The notes under the pieces are model-generated. The model did no database searches, had not been told where the DNA came from, and saw only the letters and a program-made list of their open reading frames with translations. DNA of 64,000 bases from Labyrinthula sp. Ha (lineage: Eukaryota > Sar > Bigyra > Labyrinthulida > Labyrinthulaceae). Every line of letters begins with the position of its first letter. Position 1 is the stretch's first letter. The position numbers and the translations under genes were made by a program. Of the stretch, positions 9,730-21,497 are shown in pieces. Location: assembly GCA_015227615.1 (NCBI GenBank), contig JAALGZ010000005.1, forward strand, positions 1,736,001 through 1,800,000. Reading direction: 5' to 3'.

Positions 9730-11215
9730 GATCTTGGTTTCCTTTAGTATTACTTTCCTGGATTAATCGATCTTCTTGTTTTCCTTTGTGGAGATCTTGA
9801 TTGGGTTAATTACGGCAATCCTCTTGTTTTGGTTCCTCCGATTGGAATCCTCGGCTCGCAGTTTATATTCGGTACATTCAATTTTGTGGTATTTAAATGT
9901 GCACTACTAATTTTAATAGGTCTATTCTAGAGCTTCCCATAATATGGGTTGTTTACATAGCTTAGTATAGCTTTTATTATGTTTTTCATAACTTCAACAA
10001 ATATGCGCCCGGTTGTATAAATTTTGATAGTGACTGAAATATCTCGACGGAAATGAGAACAGTTTGAGATAGTGTCGGGAATAATCTTGTCTAGGTTGAA
10101 CATAAAATTGTTCCTGCGCACGAAGAATTTACATATCTTCCAAGATACGTTCTTCCTTGGCTAAATTTGTAACAGTAAAGCGCATTTGCCAAGACCAAGA
10201 TCCATTGAACTGTTCCTATAGATTTTCTCCCGAAATGTGCAGGCTTTTCAAATACTGAATGAGATTATCTGAGCAAAAATAAATTCACACAGCAAATATT
10301 AATATCATTAACCTGAAACTAGAAGCACTGCATTACAGTAGAGCCTTTCTTGCTACAGGTGGATAATATTCATACCTGTTTTATGAGAACAAAAGAGGTC
10401 TTCATAGTTTGAAGACTCTTATAGATATTCCGATACACTGGAGGCGAAGATTAATTTTCTAGAAAAAGTAAAGGAAGATGATTATACCTCTAAAGGTGTA
10501 TGTATAACATCCCTTGCATCTAAATAATGATAGAATAGTTGCGAGTTAGCACCAAAATCTAAAGGTTTTCTTCCAGTTTCTGACTCTAGCTCAGCTCTTG
10601 GGCTGATTGCCTTTCTCATGAGCAAATAATTAGTTTTTCAGCATACTTAGAACTCCGTTTTACTCTAACCTGTGTATGCTTTTGCTAATGGTATGTCACT
10701 CTAAGCCTTTAATAAACCCATAGCTCTCTCTTATCTCTGGTTTTTATTCAAAGACTAGAAAGTGTTACCTGTATTTCTTGAAGTAATGTATTTCTCGCTA
10801 CTTTACTTATCTCATAAGCAAAATAGAAGTTGCTTTGTGACACTAATACACAAGCTTTTTTAAAGCGGAGTTAGAGTTTTATCAGATGAGTATCTTTAAT
10901 ATCATGCAACTACCCTTACAAGATCTCTTAATCATTACTATAACCTGCTTCCTTAGAGACAGTTTGACTATTCTTCCTTGTTACTAACCATAAGTATCTT
11001 CTGTATTAGATAATGGACATTGCACTTACCATTCCACTCTATTAAGAGGACAACACATTTTGGAACATGCTTTTCTTCTTACCTGCGCACATATCAAATC
11101 TTATTACTCTCTAAGAAGTTAAAGAAAAACAAAAAATTAACAGCAAAAATAAATTAAAGAATAAATAACACTGAAAGTTTCCGAACTAACAAAAAGAAAT
11201 ATATAATAGCAAATA
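9730..11215. other. AT-rich intergenic region
   Basis: About 1.5 kb between a leftward gene start and the 3' end of the left hydrolase copy. Only short chance frames, without recognisable motifs. No tRNA or repeat seen. Confidence 0.5.
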
Positions 11216-12548
11216 CTACAACTTTGATCTAGAGACAGTTGTGGCCAATCCACCATATATTATATTGTGCAAAGACGCTGTCAAGGGCAATCCAAGAACG
11301 TCTCTAAACATAAGCTGTGTAGCAAAAACTGCAGTCAACTTCTCACATGGATCAACCCAAAATATAGTGGATGCAGCACCTTGCCAGAAGAACGTTCCTT
11401 TTGAACTGCTCATACCATACTTAACCTCATCCAATACAACAGCAAATCCAAGACCCCATCCTATACCACGGGGTCTAGGTGCTCCATACCTCCTATAATC
11501 CTCTACTTCAGAGTTATTGGGAAGATGATTTAATGTCATAAACTCCAGGGTGTTTGAAGAAATAAGTTGATTTCCGGTTTCCGGACAAGTTCCCTTGTTT
11601 AGTAACATCTTAGCAAACTTCATATAATCTTCTACTGTTGAAATTAAACCTTCACCTCCTTTGTAGAGCTTTTGGTTCCTCGTCCAATTTTTTCCATCAA
11701 CCGGAATTTCTAACTGAAGCAACCCGTATTTAGGTGCTTTTCCCCTGTTGTACATCGCAGATGGTTTCATCCCCTTCCTCATATAGTACTTTGCCAATCT
11801 TTCTTTTTTTTCTTCTGGAACTTGAAAATCAGTATCATTCATCTGTAAAGGTGAAAATATTTTCGTTTTAAAATATTCTCTTAAAGTTTTTCCTGATAAC
11901 ACTTCAACAAGTCTTCCTACAACTTCAACGTTATATCCATAATTCCATCCACTTCCTGGTTGAAAAACTAAAGGTTGATGAGATAAAGCTTCAACAAACT
12001 CTTCAAGAGTATCATAGTGACAATCTAATTCACCTTTTATTTTTAAGAAAGGTTTTTTTCCTTCAAATTCTTTAAAATATAGTTGGTCAACTTTGTTTTG
12101 TATTCCAAATCTATCAAACCCATAGCTTATTCCAGAGGTATGAGTTAATAACATTCTCACTGTTATATTCTTTATGCATGAATCTAAGTGTCCTTTTCTC
12201 AAATCAGCAACTTCCAACTTTTCCTGGAGATTTTTATGAAAAACAGTCATGTTTTGTTTCTTCCAGTTTTCTCCAAGGTACAAGTGAGCAGGATCATCCA
12301 GTTGAAACAAGCCCGCTTCGTATAATTGCATCAAAGCTATTGAAGTCACTGGTTTTGTCATAGAGAATATTCGACTAAGTGTTTTTGAAGTTGCTTGTAC
12401 TTTATTTTCAACATCTTGATATCCAGAAGTGTATTTGTAAATGTCTTTTCCGTCTTTATGCACAACGAGCTGAGTAAAAGGTAACTGCTCAGTTTCAACC
12501 AAATGGTTTTGCCAAGATTGTAGCCTTTCTTTTCCAAGGTTAATTCAT
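11216..12548 (-). pseudogene. Beta-lactamase-like serine hydrolase, left palindrome copy, start lost
   Basis: Same family as the right copy (beta-lactamase/penicillin-binding-protein-like, Pfam Beta-lactamase type, including LACTB and EstB-like esterases). The catalytic SMTK (SxxK), the YGYN region and the late FFWQGAAS/IFWVDP block are all present. Compared with the right copy there is one extra T at 12541-12545, directly after the equivalent of the start codon (CAT at 12546-12548), so ATG-AAT is followed by a stop. In the long frame no ATG occurs until the methionine inside SMTK, which would remove the catalytic serine. The copy is therefore probably inactive unless a non-ATG start is used. 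The 5' part (12548 to about 11772) is nearly identical to the right copy; the 3' part is a diverged paralogue, about two thirds identical in protein by eye. It ends with a full-length C-terminus, so decay looks recent. Confidence 0.65.
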
Positions 12549-12701
12549 TTTTTTCTCTAATTCAAACAAAAAGTTAAGTTTGTTCTACTCAAGGTGAAAA
12601 ATCTCCGAGAAGAAAATCAACTGCCCAAGTTATGAAACATTATTCCGATCAATTGTATCAAAGTGAAAACATTGTGCTTCATGTTACGAGTTGTATGTGC
12701 A

Positions 12702-12781
12702 GTGCGGATGCCCGAGTGGTCTAAGGGGTTGCGTTTAGGCCGCAATACGAAAGTGCGTGGGTTCAAACCCCACTCCGCACA
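12702..12781 (+). tRNA. tRNA-Leu(UAG), left arm
   Basis: A complete cloverleaf: acceptor stem GTGCGGA/TCCGCAC with discriminator A at 12781; anticodon stem TTGCG/CGCAA with loop TTTAGGC giving anticodon TAG (reads CUN leucine); a long class II variable arm; T arm GTGGG-TTCAAAC-CCCAC. B-box GGTTCAAACCC is canonical. No intron. A TTTT run at 12786-12789 is a plausible polymerase III terminator. It lies about 150 bp upstream of, and divergent from, the left hydrolase copy. Confidence 0.95.
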
Positions 12782-12859
12782 TAACTTTTGTCCTATGCTA
12801 ATGTAGTTACAATGCCACAATACTTTGCTTCTGTGGAGTGAGTACAGAACTTGCAGAAA

Positions 12860-12906
12860 CCTCTAGATTGGCCTAACATAAAGTTTTTGGTTAGGTCAAT
12901 CTGGAG
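12860..12906. repeat. Imperfect hairpin beside tRNA-Leu
   Basis: Two 18-base arms (CCTCTAGATTGGCCTAAC and GTTAGGTCAATCTGGAGG) are inverted copies with two mismatches around an 11-base loop. The mirror copy is at about 18180-18226. It lies about 80 bp downstream of the tRNA. It could be a small folded RNA, a cruciform site or the relic of a small inverted-repeat element; no test is possible by eye. Confidence 0.6.
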
Positions 12907-15212
12907 GTGCCTTCGTAAAGAGTGTTCATGTATATAGGAGAAAGTAGTGTGAGTTACCTTCAGTGTTCATGTCTCTTGTAGAGTTAGATTAAAATCTGAA
13001 ATATAACTTAATTCAGACATAAATTTTTTTCCCGCTTAAATATCAAATTTTATCTTTTTTGGTCTCCTTCTTCAATCGTTACTCCATATGTTTGTAACAG
13101 TAAGCCTTTAGAATTCGCTTCAAAAAATTATACAACATAAGATGGAGATTGAGGTCAACAGTATGAAGTATATTATTCTATTTGTAACACTATATATGAA
13201 TATTAATAAATATTTTGCTTCATAAGGTAGTAATACATCTCCTTGGTCAACAACCTTAACTGAAGAAAAACTTTTTAAACTAACAAAAAGATGTGAGTTT
13301 GTTAAGTTTAAGCCCAACTCACATTTCTAAATATCTAATGAAAAACTCATTCAGGTAGCCACGCATTAACAATAATTACATTGAATATTTGCACAAACTA
13401 TGTGCCAATCTTAAATTCATCTGTATTAATCAAGTATGATCTCAGTTATCTGTTGAACTTCTCCGTATGAAACTAGTCTCGCAACAATGAAAACCGGCTC
13501 TCCCCTCTCAATGCTTCTGATACTTTTTTTACGTCCTACGAATTAATTATATATATTTCTGTAAAATAGTTTCAAAATATCAATTAGAGTATAAAAAACT
13601 TCTCTATCACCACAAAGTTTTCTATTCTATTAGAGAAAGAGTTATGTCACCCTTCCGGCAATGTTATTGATTGATAGCGGAGTCATCTCGTGATAAAGAA
13701 TATAGTCCAATACAAAATTCAGTTAAATGTTAGCTTCGAAAGTGTTCTTCCTTCCTGTATTGATATATATATAAGCTATTTTGGGTTTCTGCCTGTTGTT
13801 TTTGTTTCGTTGATCTTTTTGGCTTCTTAGCTTAAGACCCTTAAAAACTATTTTGGCAAACAAATATTAATTCTGGCATAATGAATTTTCAAGCTTTCCT
13901 AGGTTATTTTAAAACAGCTGAAATAAGTTATTCATACTTGTAGAACAAATGATTCTATCCATAATTTTATAGAAAACATCCGGGAAAAGCATTCACGGAG
14001 ATTTGTAACGGATTCTGTAAATTACATGTGTAAGTCTGTCATCATTATGACGCCCAGGGAACAGGTTTAAATACATGATTAACTCTGAAACGGGTTTCTG
14101 TTTCTGATTTTTTAGGTAGTAAAAAAGTGAAAAAGTGCAAGGAAACAACCTAGGTCATATTTGTCACTTTGTTTGGTTACATGTTATCATTAGAAATGAA
14201 ATAAAGATACAGGATCCGAAAATTGGAGAAAAAAATCATACGGTTTCCTAAATTGCGAATGGTATAACATGGATAATTTCTTTCATACAAAGTTTCGTAT
14301 CCTACAGAAGTACAATAACCTCACGCCAAACTGTTGGTAGGTTTCTGAATCTGGGTTTTAATTCAGAGATATGAATGTTAGAAGGGGAAAGATAATAAAT
14401 AAGTCCAAAACGTAGTAATTCTAGTACATGCTTAATGCCGCTGTCTCTTTCCGTATTCATGTTTTATCAGAATAACTTTTCCATGGATGATAATATAATT
14501 ACTAACAGTTGCTTTGTATTGTTTCATTTGATTTTCAACAGGGCTGTAAATGCAAAAGGAGCGACTACTTCATTTGAATTTAAGAAGTGACAGAGCCTAG
14601 TATGCTACGTAATTTAATTGGATTTCCCAGGGGGAGAGGGTTCTAAAACACAATGTTCCCATTGATTCAAGTAATTTGTGGCAACGGAGAAAAATACATA
14701 TACTTTCTGTGTTACAGTAAGAATATGATACAACTTAGCTCAAAACTAAAATATGAAATATAACCAAACCATTTTTTTCATATCTCGTGTATATTCCTAG
14801 GAAGCTTGACGGTAGGAAATGATTACGTTTAAGTGATACTGTCCCTGGCTACTAATTTTGGTTCCATAATGCATCTACATATGATCTAAAATTTAGTGCC
14901 CATGGTGTAATCACTCTTATACCAGTTTAAGTAAGACATATCGAAAACAAGTTATATCACCATGTTTTCAATAAATGTACGAGGTGGAACACGGAATAAT
15001 TAGGAGTTAACTATTACGCCATTATTTTCAACGTGATTATATACAAAACCTTTACCTATAGCGTTGGGAGATTCTGGTACTAAACTTTTTAAAGTATTAG
15101 GTTTCCTTCTACTAAGTTAATAAAATTAAGAAAGAGAACTAAATTAACTGAAACATATAATATCTTATTGCTGTTGCTAGTATTTAAGGAAGGTCCTGGA
15201 AAATTTTAAGTT

Positions 15213-15873
15213 CGGCTCTAGGCATATGGGGTAAATTTCTAAAGGTTGGTTTCTTTGTGGCAGGATTAAATATAAATTTCATGATGAAGTTCAGTACTAA
15301 ACCCAGCATGTACTCTTGCGAAACAATATAATTTCTTTTTTCTACTTCTGAATATCTCTATATTTTTCTTTTGCTGTGTCCTTTTTGATCGCAAAATCTA
15401 AATGTATAAGCATTGGTAATATAGCAGAGTATGCTTTTTTGAGCCATCAAATTTATAGAGAATGTTGGGCATTCTCTCCATCATAAAAGAAATTATTATT
15501 AGTGTTTCTCTCTTTTATATATGTACTTATTTCTTTTCTGAACAATAAAATTAATTTCGACCTATTTCTATGTTTCTGATATAATTTATTCTACTTAGCT
15601 AATATATTAAATAGAAATCAACCAGAATAATATGTACGGTACCCAAATATTATCGCTCCATTACATTTACAATAGTCTGTTTAACTTTGAGATAGGTATT
15701 TACTTAAGAGACCCCTGTATTCCATTCCAGCACCATGACCACCGGTAGAATATTTCGATGATCTGCACAGAAACTGTTTTTAGTTTAGAAAATAAATTAT
15801 TGTGTAGACTCTATTCTTCTATTGTCAACACAAGTTATAAACTTGGTTAACAAATTTATTCTAGAATCGTTTA
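15213..15873. other. Unique spacer at the palindrome centre
   Basis: 661 bp of AT-rich, non-repeated DNA separating the arms. I see no reading frame of note, tRNA or further inverted repeat. Its asymmetry argues against a simple foldback assembly error. Confidence 0.7.
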
Positions 15874-18800
15874 AACTTAAAATTTTCCAGGACCTTCCTT
15901 AAATACTAGCAACAGCAATAAGATATTATATGTTTCAGTTAATTTAGTTCTCTTTCTTAATTTTATTAACTTAGTAGAAGGAAACCTAATACTTTAAAAA
16001 GTTTAGTACCAGAATCTCCCAACGCTATAGGTAAAGGTTTTGTATATAATCACGTTGAAAATAATGGCGTAATAGTTAACTCCTAATTATTCCGTGTTCC
16101 ACCTCGTACATTTATTGAAAACATGGTGATATAACTTGTTTTCGATATGTCTTACTTAAACTGGTATAAGAGTGATTACACCATGGGCACTAAATTTTAG
16201 ATCATATGTAGATGCATTATGGAACCAAAATTAGTAGCCAGGGACAGTATCACTTAAACGTAATCATTTCCTACCGTCAAGCTTCCTAGGAATATACACG
16301 AGATATGAAAAAAATGGTTTGGTTATATTTCATATTTTAGTTTTGAGCTAAGTTGTATCATATTCTTACTGTAACACAGAAAGTATATGTATTTTTCTCC
16401 GTTGCCACAAATTACTTGAATCAATGGGAACATTGTGTTTTAGAACCCTCTCCCCCTGGGAAATCCAATTAAATTACGTAGCATACTAGGCTCTGTCACT
16501 TCTTAAATTCAAATGAAGTAGTCGCTACTTTTGCATTTACAGCCCTGTTGAAAATCAAATGAAACAATACAAAGCAACTGTTAGTAATTATATTATCATC
16601 CATGGAAAAGTTATTCTGATAAAACATGAATACGGAAAGAGACAGCGGCATTAAGCATGTACTAGAATTACTACGTTTTGGACTTATTTATTATCTTTCC
16701 CCTTCTAACATTCATATCTCTGAATTAAAACCCAGATTCAGAAACCTACCAACAGTTTGGCGTGAGGTTATTGTACTTCTGTAGGATACGAAACTTTGTA
16801 TGAAAGAAATTATCCATGTTATACCATTCGCAATTTAGGAAACCGTATGATTTTTTTCTCCAATTTTCGGATCCTGTATCTTTATTTCATTTCTAATGAT
16901 AACATGTAACCAAACAAAGTGACAAATATGACCTAGGTTGTTTCCTTGCACTTTTTCACTTTTTTACTACCTAAAAAATCAGAAACAGAAACCCGTTTCA
17001 GAGTTAATCATGTATTTAAACCTGTTCCCTGGGCGTCATAATGATGACAGACTTACACATGTAATTTACAGAATCCGTTACAAATCTCCGTGAATGCTTT
17101 TCCCGGATGTTTTCTATAAAATTATGGATAGAATCATTTGTTCTACAAGTATGAATAACTTATTTCAGCTGTTTTAAAATAACCTAGGAAAGCTTGAAAA
17201 TTCATTATGCCAGAATTAATATTTGTTTGCCAAAATAGTTTTTAAGGGTCTTAAGCTAAGAAGCCAAAAAGATCAACGAAACAAAAACAACAGGCAGAAA
17301 CCCAAAATAGCTTATATATATATCAATACAGGAAGGAAGAACACTTTCGAAGCTAACATTTAACTGAATTTTGTATTGGACTATATTCTTTATCACGAGA
17401 TGACTCCGCTATCAATCAATAACATTGCCGGAAGGGTGACATAACTCTTTCTCTAATAGAATAGAAAACTTTGTGGTGATAGAGAAGTTTTTTATACTCT
17501 AATTGATATTTTGAAACTATTTTACAGAAATATATATAATTAATTCGTAGGACGTAAAAAAAGTATCAGAAGCATTGAGAGGGGAGAGCCGGTTTTCATT
17601 GTTGCGAGACTAGTTTCATACGGAGAAGTTCAACAGATAACTGAGATCATACTTGATTAATACAGATGAATTTAAGATTGGCACATAGTTTGTGCAAATA
17701 TTCAATGTAATTATTGTTAATGCGTGGCTACCTGAATGAGTTTTTCATTAGATATTTAGAAATGTGAGTTGGGCTTAAACTTAACAAACTCACATCTTTT
17801 TGTTAGTTTAAAAAGTTTTTCTCCAGTTAAGGTTGTTGACCAAGGAAATGTATTACTACCTTATGAAGCAAAATATTTATTAATATTCATATATAGTGTT
17901 ACAAATAGAATAATATACTTCATACTGTTGACCTCAATCTCCATCTTATGTTGTATAATTTTTTGAAGCGAATTCTAAAGGCTTACTGTTACAAACATAT
18001 GGAGTAACGATTGAAGAAGGAGACCAAAAAAGATAAAATTTGATATTTAAGCGGGAAAAAAATTTATGTCTGAATTAAGTTATATTTCAGATTTTAATCT
18101 AACTCTACAAGAGACATGAACACTGAAGGTAACTCACACTACTTTCTCCTATATACATGAACTCTCTTTACGAAGGCACCTCCAGATTGACCTAACCAAA
18201 AACTTTATGTTAGGCCAATCTAGAGGTTTCTGCAAGTTCTGTACTCACTCCACAGAAGCAAAGTATTGTGGCATTGTAACTACATTAGCATAGGACAAAA
18301 GTTATGTGCGGAGTGGGGTTTGAACCCACGCACTTTCGTATTGCGGCCTAAACGCAACCCCTTAGACCACTCGGGCATCCGCACTGCACATACAACTCGT
18401 AACATGAAGCACAATGTTTTCACTTTGATACAATTGATCGGAATAATGTTTCATAACTTGGGCAGTTGATTTTCTTCTCGGAGATTTTTCACCTTGAGTA
18501 GAACAAACTTAACTTTTTGTTTGAATTAGAGAAAAAAATGAATAACCTTGGAAAAGAAAGGCTACAATCTTGGCAAAACCATTTGGTTGAAACTGAGCAG
18601 TTACCTTTTACTCAGCTCGTTGTGCATAAAGACGGAAAAGACATTTACAAATACACTTCTGGATATCAAGATGTTGAAAATAAAGTACAAGCAACTTCAA
18701 AAACACTTAGTCGAATATTCTCTATGACAAAACCAGTGACTTCAATAGCTTTGATGCAATTATACGAAGCGGGCTTGTTTCAACTGGATGATCCTGCTCA

Positions 18801-19313
18801 CTTGTACCTTGGAGAAAACTGGAAGAAACAAAACATGACTGTTTTTCATAAAAATCTCCAGGAAAAGTTGGAAGTTGCTGATTTGAGAAAAGGACACTTA
18901 GATTCATGCATAAAGAATATAACAGTGAGAATGTTATTAACTCATATCTCTGGAATAAGCTATGGGTTTGATAGATTTGGAATACAAAACAAAGTTGACC
19001 AACTATATTTTAAAGAATTTGAAGGAAAAAAACCTTTCTTAAAAATAAAAGGTGAATTAGATTGTCACTATGATACTCTTGAAGAGTTTGTTGAAGCTTT
19101 ATCTCATCAACCTTTAGTTTTTCAACCAGGAAGTGGATGGAATTATGGATATAACGTTGAAGTTGTAGGAAGACTTGTTGAAGTGTTATCAGGAAAAACT
19201 TTAAGAGAATATTTTAAAACGAAAATATTTTCACCTTTACAGATGAATGATACAGATTTTCAAGTTCCAGAAGAAAAAAAAGAAAGATTGGCAAAGTACT
19301 ATATGAGGAAGGG
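15874..19313 (-). repeat. Right arm of large palindrome
   Basis: 3440 bp, the inverted partner of 11772-15212. Near-identity ends at about 19313, in the middle of the right hydrolase gene, around codon 259 of 446 (after RKGM). Beyond this point the two genes differ at many positions, including gaps in alignment. The border is sharp. Confidence 0.95.
18305..18384 (-). tRNA. tRNA-Leu(UAG), right arm
   Basis: Exact inverted copy of the left-arm gene, same 80-nt cloverleaf and anticodon TAG. It sits about 150 bp upstream of the right hydrolase gene and points away from it. Both copies look functional. Confidence 0.95.
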
Positions 19314-19878
19314 AATGAATCTTGGTTTCATAGGAAATAGAGGTAAGGCACCAAAATATGGATTGCATCAACTCAGAGTCTCAAAGGATGGAAAGAACTG
19401 GACTACAAAACAAAATCTTTTCAAGGGTGGTGAAGGGTTGGTTTCAACTGCAGATGATTATATGAAGTTTGCCAAGACGTTACTAAACAAGGGCACTTGT
19501 CCTGAAACAGGATACCAATTAATTGCGAGTAAGACTTTGGAGTTCATGACAATGAATCATCTACCTGGAAATACTGAGATGGAAATGTATAGAAGAGTTC
19601 ACGGATTCGGTGAACCACATCAACACGGGTTTGGTTTTGGATTGGGATTTTCAGTTGTGATGGATGAAGTTAAGACCTCCATGCTGACTTCTAAGGGTGT
19701 CTATTCTTGGGAGGGAGCTGCAAGCACGATTTTCTGGGTCGATCCAGTACAAAATATGACTGTTGTGTTTACCACACAACTTTTGTTTAGAGATACGTTT
19801 ACTCTAGCTTTGACGCCTCAGCTGCACAATATGATCTATGGAGGAATTCAAAACAAGTCACCTAAAGCAAAACTTTAG
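18538..19878 (+). CDS. Beta-lactamase-like serine hydrolase, right palindrome copy
   Basis: 446 residues from ATG 18538; the frame extends a few codons upstream only with TTG. Motifs: SMTK at 62-65 (nucleophile serine and general-base lysine of the SxxK class), YGYN at 203-206 near PGSGWNYGYN (the YxN region), and SWEGAASTIFWVDP around 390-403 in place of the KTG/HxG box. This is the class C beta-lactamase/S12 peptidase/esterase superfamily, which in eukaryotes includes LACTB and lipid or ester hydrolases; antibiotic resistance is not implied. No signal peptide or membrane helix is seen, so probably cytosolic. Codons 1 to about 259 are nearly identical to the left copy and the rest is paralogous. 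It converges on the F-box/LRR gene with only 39 bp between stops, so the 3' UTRs probably overlap. Confidence 0.85.
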   Translation: MNNLGKERLQSWQNHLVETEQLPFTQLVVHKDGKDIYKYTSGYQDVENKVQATSKTLSRIFSMTKPVTSIALMQLYEAGLFQLDDPAHLYLGENWKKQNMTVFHKNLQEKLEVADLRKGHLDSCIKNITVRMLLTHISGISYGFDRFGIQNKVDQLYFKEFEGKKPFLKIKGELDCHYDTLEEFVEALSHQPLVFQPGSGWNYGYNVEVVGRLVEVLSGKTLREYFKTKIFSPLQMNDTDFQVPEEKKERLAKYYMRKGMNLGFIGNRGKAPKYGLHQLRVSKDGKNWTTKQNLFKGGEGLVSTADDYMKFAKTLLNKGTCPETGYQLIASKTLEFMTMNHLPGNTEMEMYRRVHGFGEPHQHGFGFGLGFSVVMDEVKTSMLTSKGVYSWEGAASTIFWVDPVQNMTVVFTTQLLFRDTFTLALTPQLHNMIYGGIQNKSPKAKL

Positions 19879-19917
19879 AAGCTAAAAAAGTATGATAGAG
19901 ATTAAAAAGTTGATTCT

Positions 19918-21497
19918 TCATTTTGCTGGGGCTTTCTTTTTCGCGTTTCGTCGCCTGTCAACTATTGGTGGAACTTCAACATTTCCCTTTAAAATTTCTT
20001 CGAAATCAGGGATTTTACTTTTTTTCTTAGGTTTGATTTTCTTCTTCTTCTGCGTTTTCTGTACTTGCATCTCTTGCTTCTTGAATGGATTAAATTTACT
20101 TTTCAGTATTAACTTCAGATAACTTTGATCACTGGTCGATAGATTGGAACAACCCTCAGTCTTAATCGTCTCTAAAGAGTAACATTCCTTGTACATAATC
20201 TCTAATGAAAGAACTGTGAGTTCAAAACACCAACTTAAATCAAGCTCTTTCAACATGCTGAATGGTCCAACCTTTTGCGCAAACCCAATTAAACCCCCGT
20301 CTGTTATCCGAAATATCCCTGGTGCATGAAGGTATCGCAATCTACAGCAGTTTCCAACAGCTCGAAGACCATCATTTCCCAATGCTGTACACTGCGTGAC
20401 GTTTAGAACCTTCAGTGTCTTACAAACAAGGAAGTCTGGGGAGCATAAACTTATAATCCCCTGATTGGTGACACCTTTACAAAAAGACACATTGAGTTCT
20501 CTTAAGGATTTGCAGTTTTTTCCAATGTTGACAAGTGTCAGATCTCCTACTCCTTTGCAATCTATTGCAGTTAATGAAGTTAAATTAAGGCAAAACTCTC
20601 CAAAAAGACTTATTCCAAAATGAGAAACGTTATTCAATATAACTACTTCAAGGCTTGATAGAGATTGGGCAATCTTCTTTAAATTTTGGTCTCCTATATT
20701 CTCACAGCTTGTACCAAAATCCAAGTACTTTAAATTCACAAAATCAGCTATTTTTCCAGCTTCATCACTGTTCAAAGGAACTCCATGCAACGACAACTTT
20801 TGTAAACAAGAGATTGAATGTTTTATTATATCGAACACTAGAGAGAAAGGGGCGCAAATCTTAAAGCCGATCAAACTAAATTCTTCCAGTTTATCAGACA
20901 TCATGCCTGATATAAAAAAATGAGGCAAACTTGTATAAGGCATTGAGTCTTTAGTCCCTATAAGCCTTACAAGTCTTAATGGAGGTCCAAAATATGGGTC
21001 AGTCATGTTACTTGATGCAGGAAATGTTAGCTCAACTTCTTCAAGTTTATGTGCCTTATCCAGAATTTTATAATTCAATGTCGAGTGAGTTTTGATGGAT
21101 TTTAAATTTGGAAACTCCAGGATATCAATACCGCCATAGAACATAAGTGCTTTATTAGGTGGTAAAATGACAGCCTTTTCAATAACATCAGTATTCAAAG
21201 AATCTTTAATCTATAAAATAAAGAAAAAAAAAAGTAATCCTATTTGAGTTAACACATAACTATCAGCATCTCCACGAGTAACTGAAAATGAGCTAATTTT
21301 TTTTAATACAAGATATTTTGACAAGAACTGTTCGAACAAAGCAATGTTTGTGAGATTAACTGCAGTCGGACCATAGACAAAGTTATCAAAATCAATGTGT
21401 CTCAATTTTCTTGTCACTGAGACAACTGTTTCACCCCACCATCGATTTAATTTAGCTATAACAAGTAATTCTTTAAAGTTGCCAATGCTAAATGAAA
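19918..21497 (-). CDS. F-box/LRR protein of AMN1/FBXL type (5' end unresolved)
   Basis: The last exon (21210-19918) encodes about 430 residues of cysteine-containing leucine-rich repeats (LKVLNVTQCTALGNDGLRAV, LRELNVSFCKGVTNQGIISL type), ending in a lysine-rich tail. No ATG opens it. A 45-nt phase-0 intron at 21211-21255 (GTGTTA...TTTTATAG) joins it in frame to an upstream exon reading FKELLVIAKLNRWWGETVVS and RKLRHIDFDNFV, which fits the second half of an F-box. That exon opens at a splice acceptor near 21487-21498. The first half may be the SLPIDVIKKTL segment at about 21550-21590, but no GT donor or in-frame ATG was found to join it. By family: substrate adaptor of an SCF ubiquitin ligase. 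LRR identity is firm; the 5' structure is not. Confidence 0.75.
21211..21255 (-). other. 45-nt spliceosomal intron in F-box/LRR gene
   Basis: GT...AG with a long T-rich tract and TTTTATAG acceptor. Removing it keeps the frame (…DADSY|IKDSLNTD…). Alternative donors two bases inside or five bases outside would shift the frame. Confidence 0.6.

Larger units (their letters stand above)
11772..15212 (+). repeat. Left arm of large palindrome
   Basis: 3441 bp whose reverse complement matches 15874-19313. From 12549 inward the arms are collinear with no indel (left plus right coordinate equals 31086 throughout, checked at the tRNA ends and several other points). I saw single-base differences near 12130, 12925, 13262, 13240 and 14570 plus the one-base indel at 12541-12545, that is about 6-7 differences. 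The outer edge falls inside the hydrolase gene. Contents from outside in: hydrolase 5' part, tRNA-Leu, an imperfect hairpin, then about 2.3 kb of AT-rich DNA with no supported gene. Confidence 0.95.

Noticed and set aside
12617-12820. 67-codon frame mirrored at 18266-18469
   Set aside because: It runs antisense through the tRNA-Leu gene; it is open only because of tRNA sequence and repeated by the palindrome.
13120-13317. 65-codon frame kept in both palindrome arms (also 17769-17966)
   Set aside because: It begins with TTG, has no motif, and the two arm differences inside it both change the protein; its conservation follows from arm identity.
11772-19313. Palindrome as a foldback assembly artefact
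   Set aside because: Arms differ at several scattered positions, the spacer is unique, and the outer gene halves are distinct paralogues; an artefact would be identical throughout.
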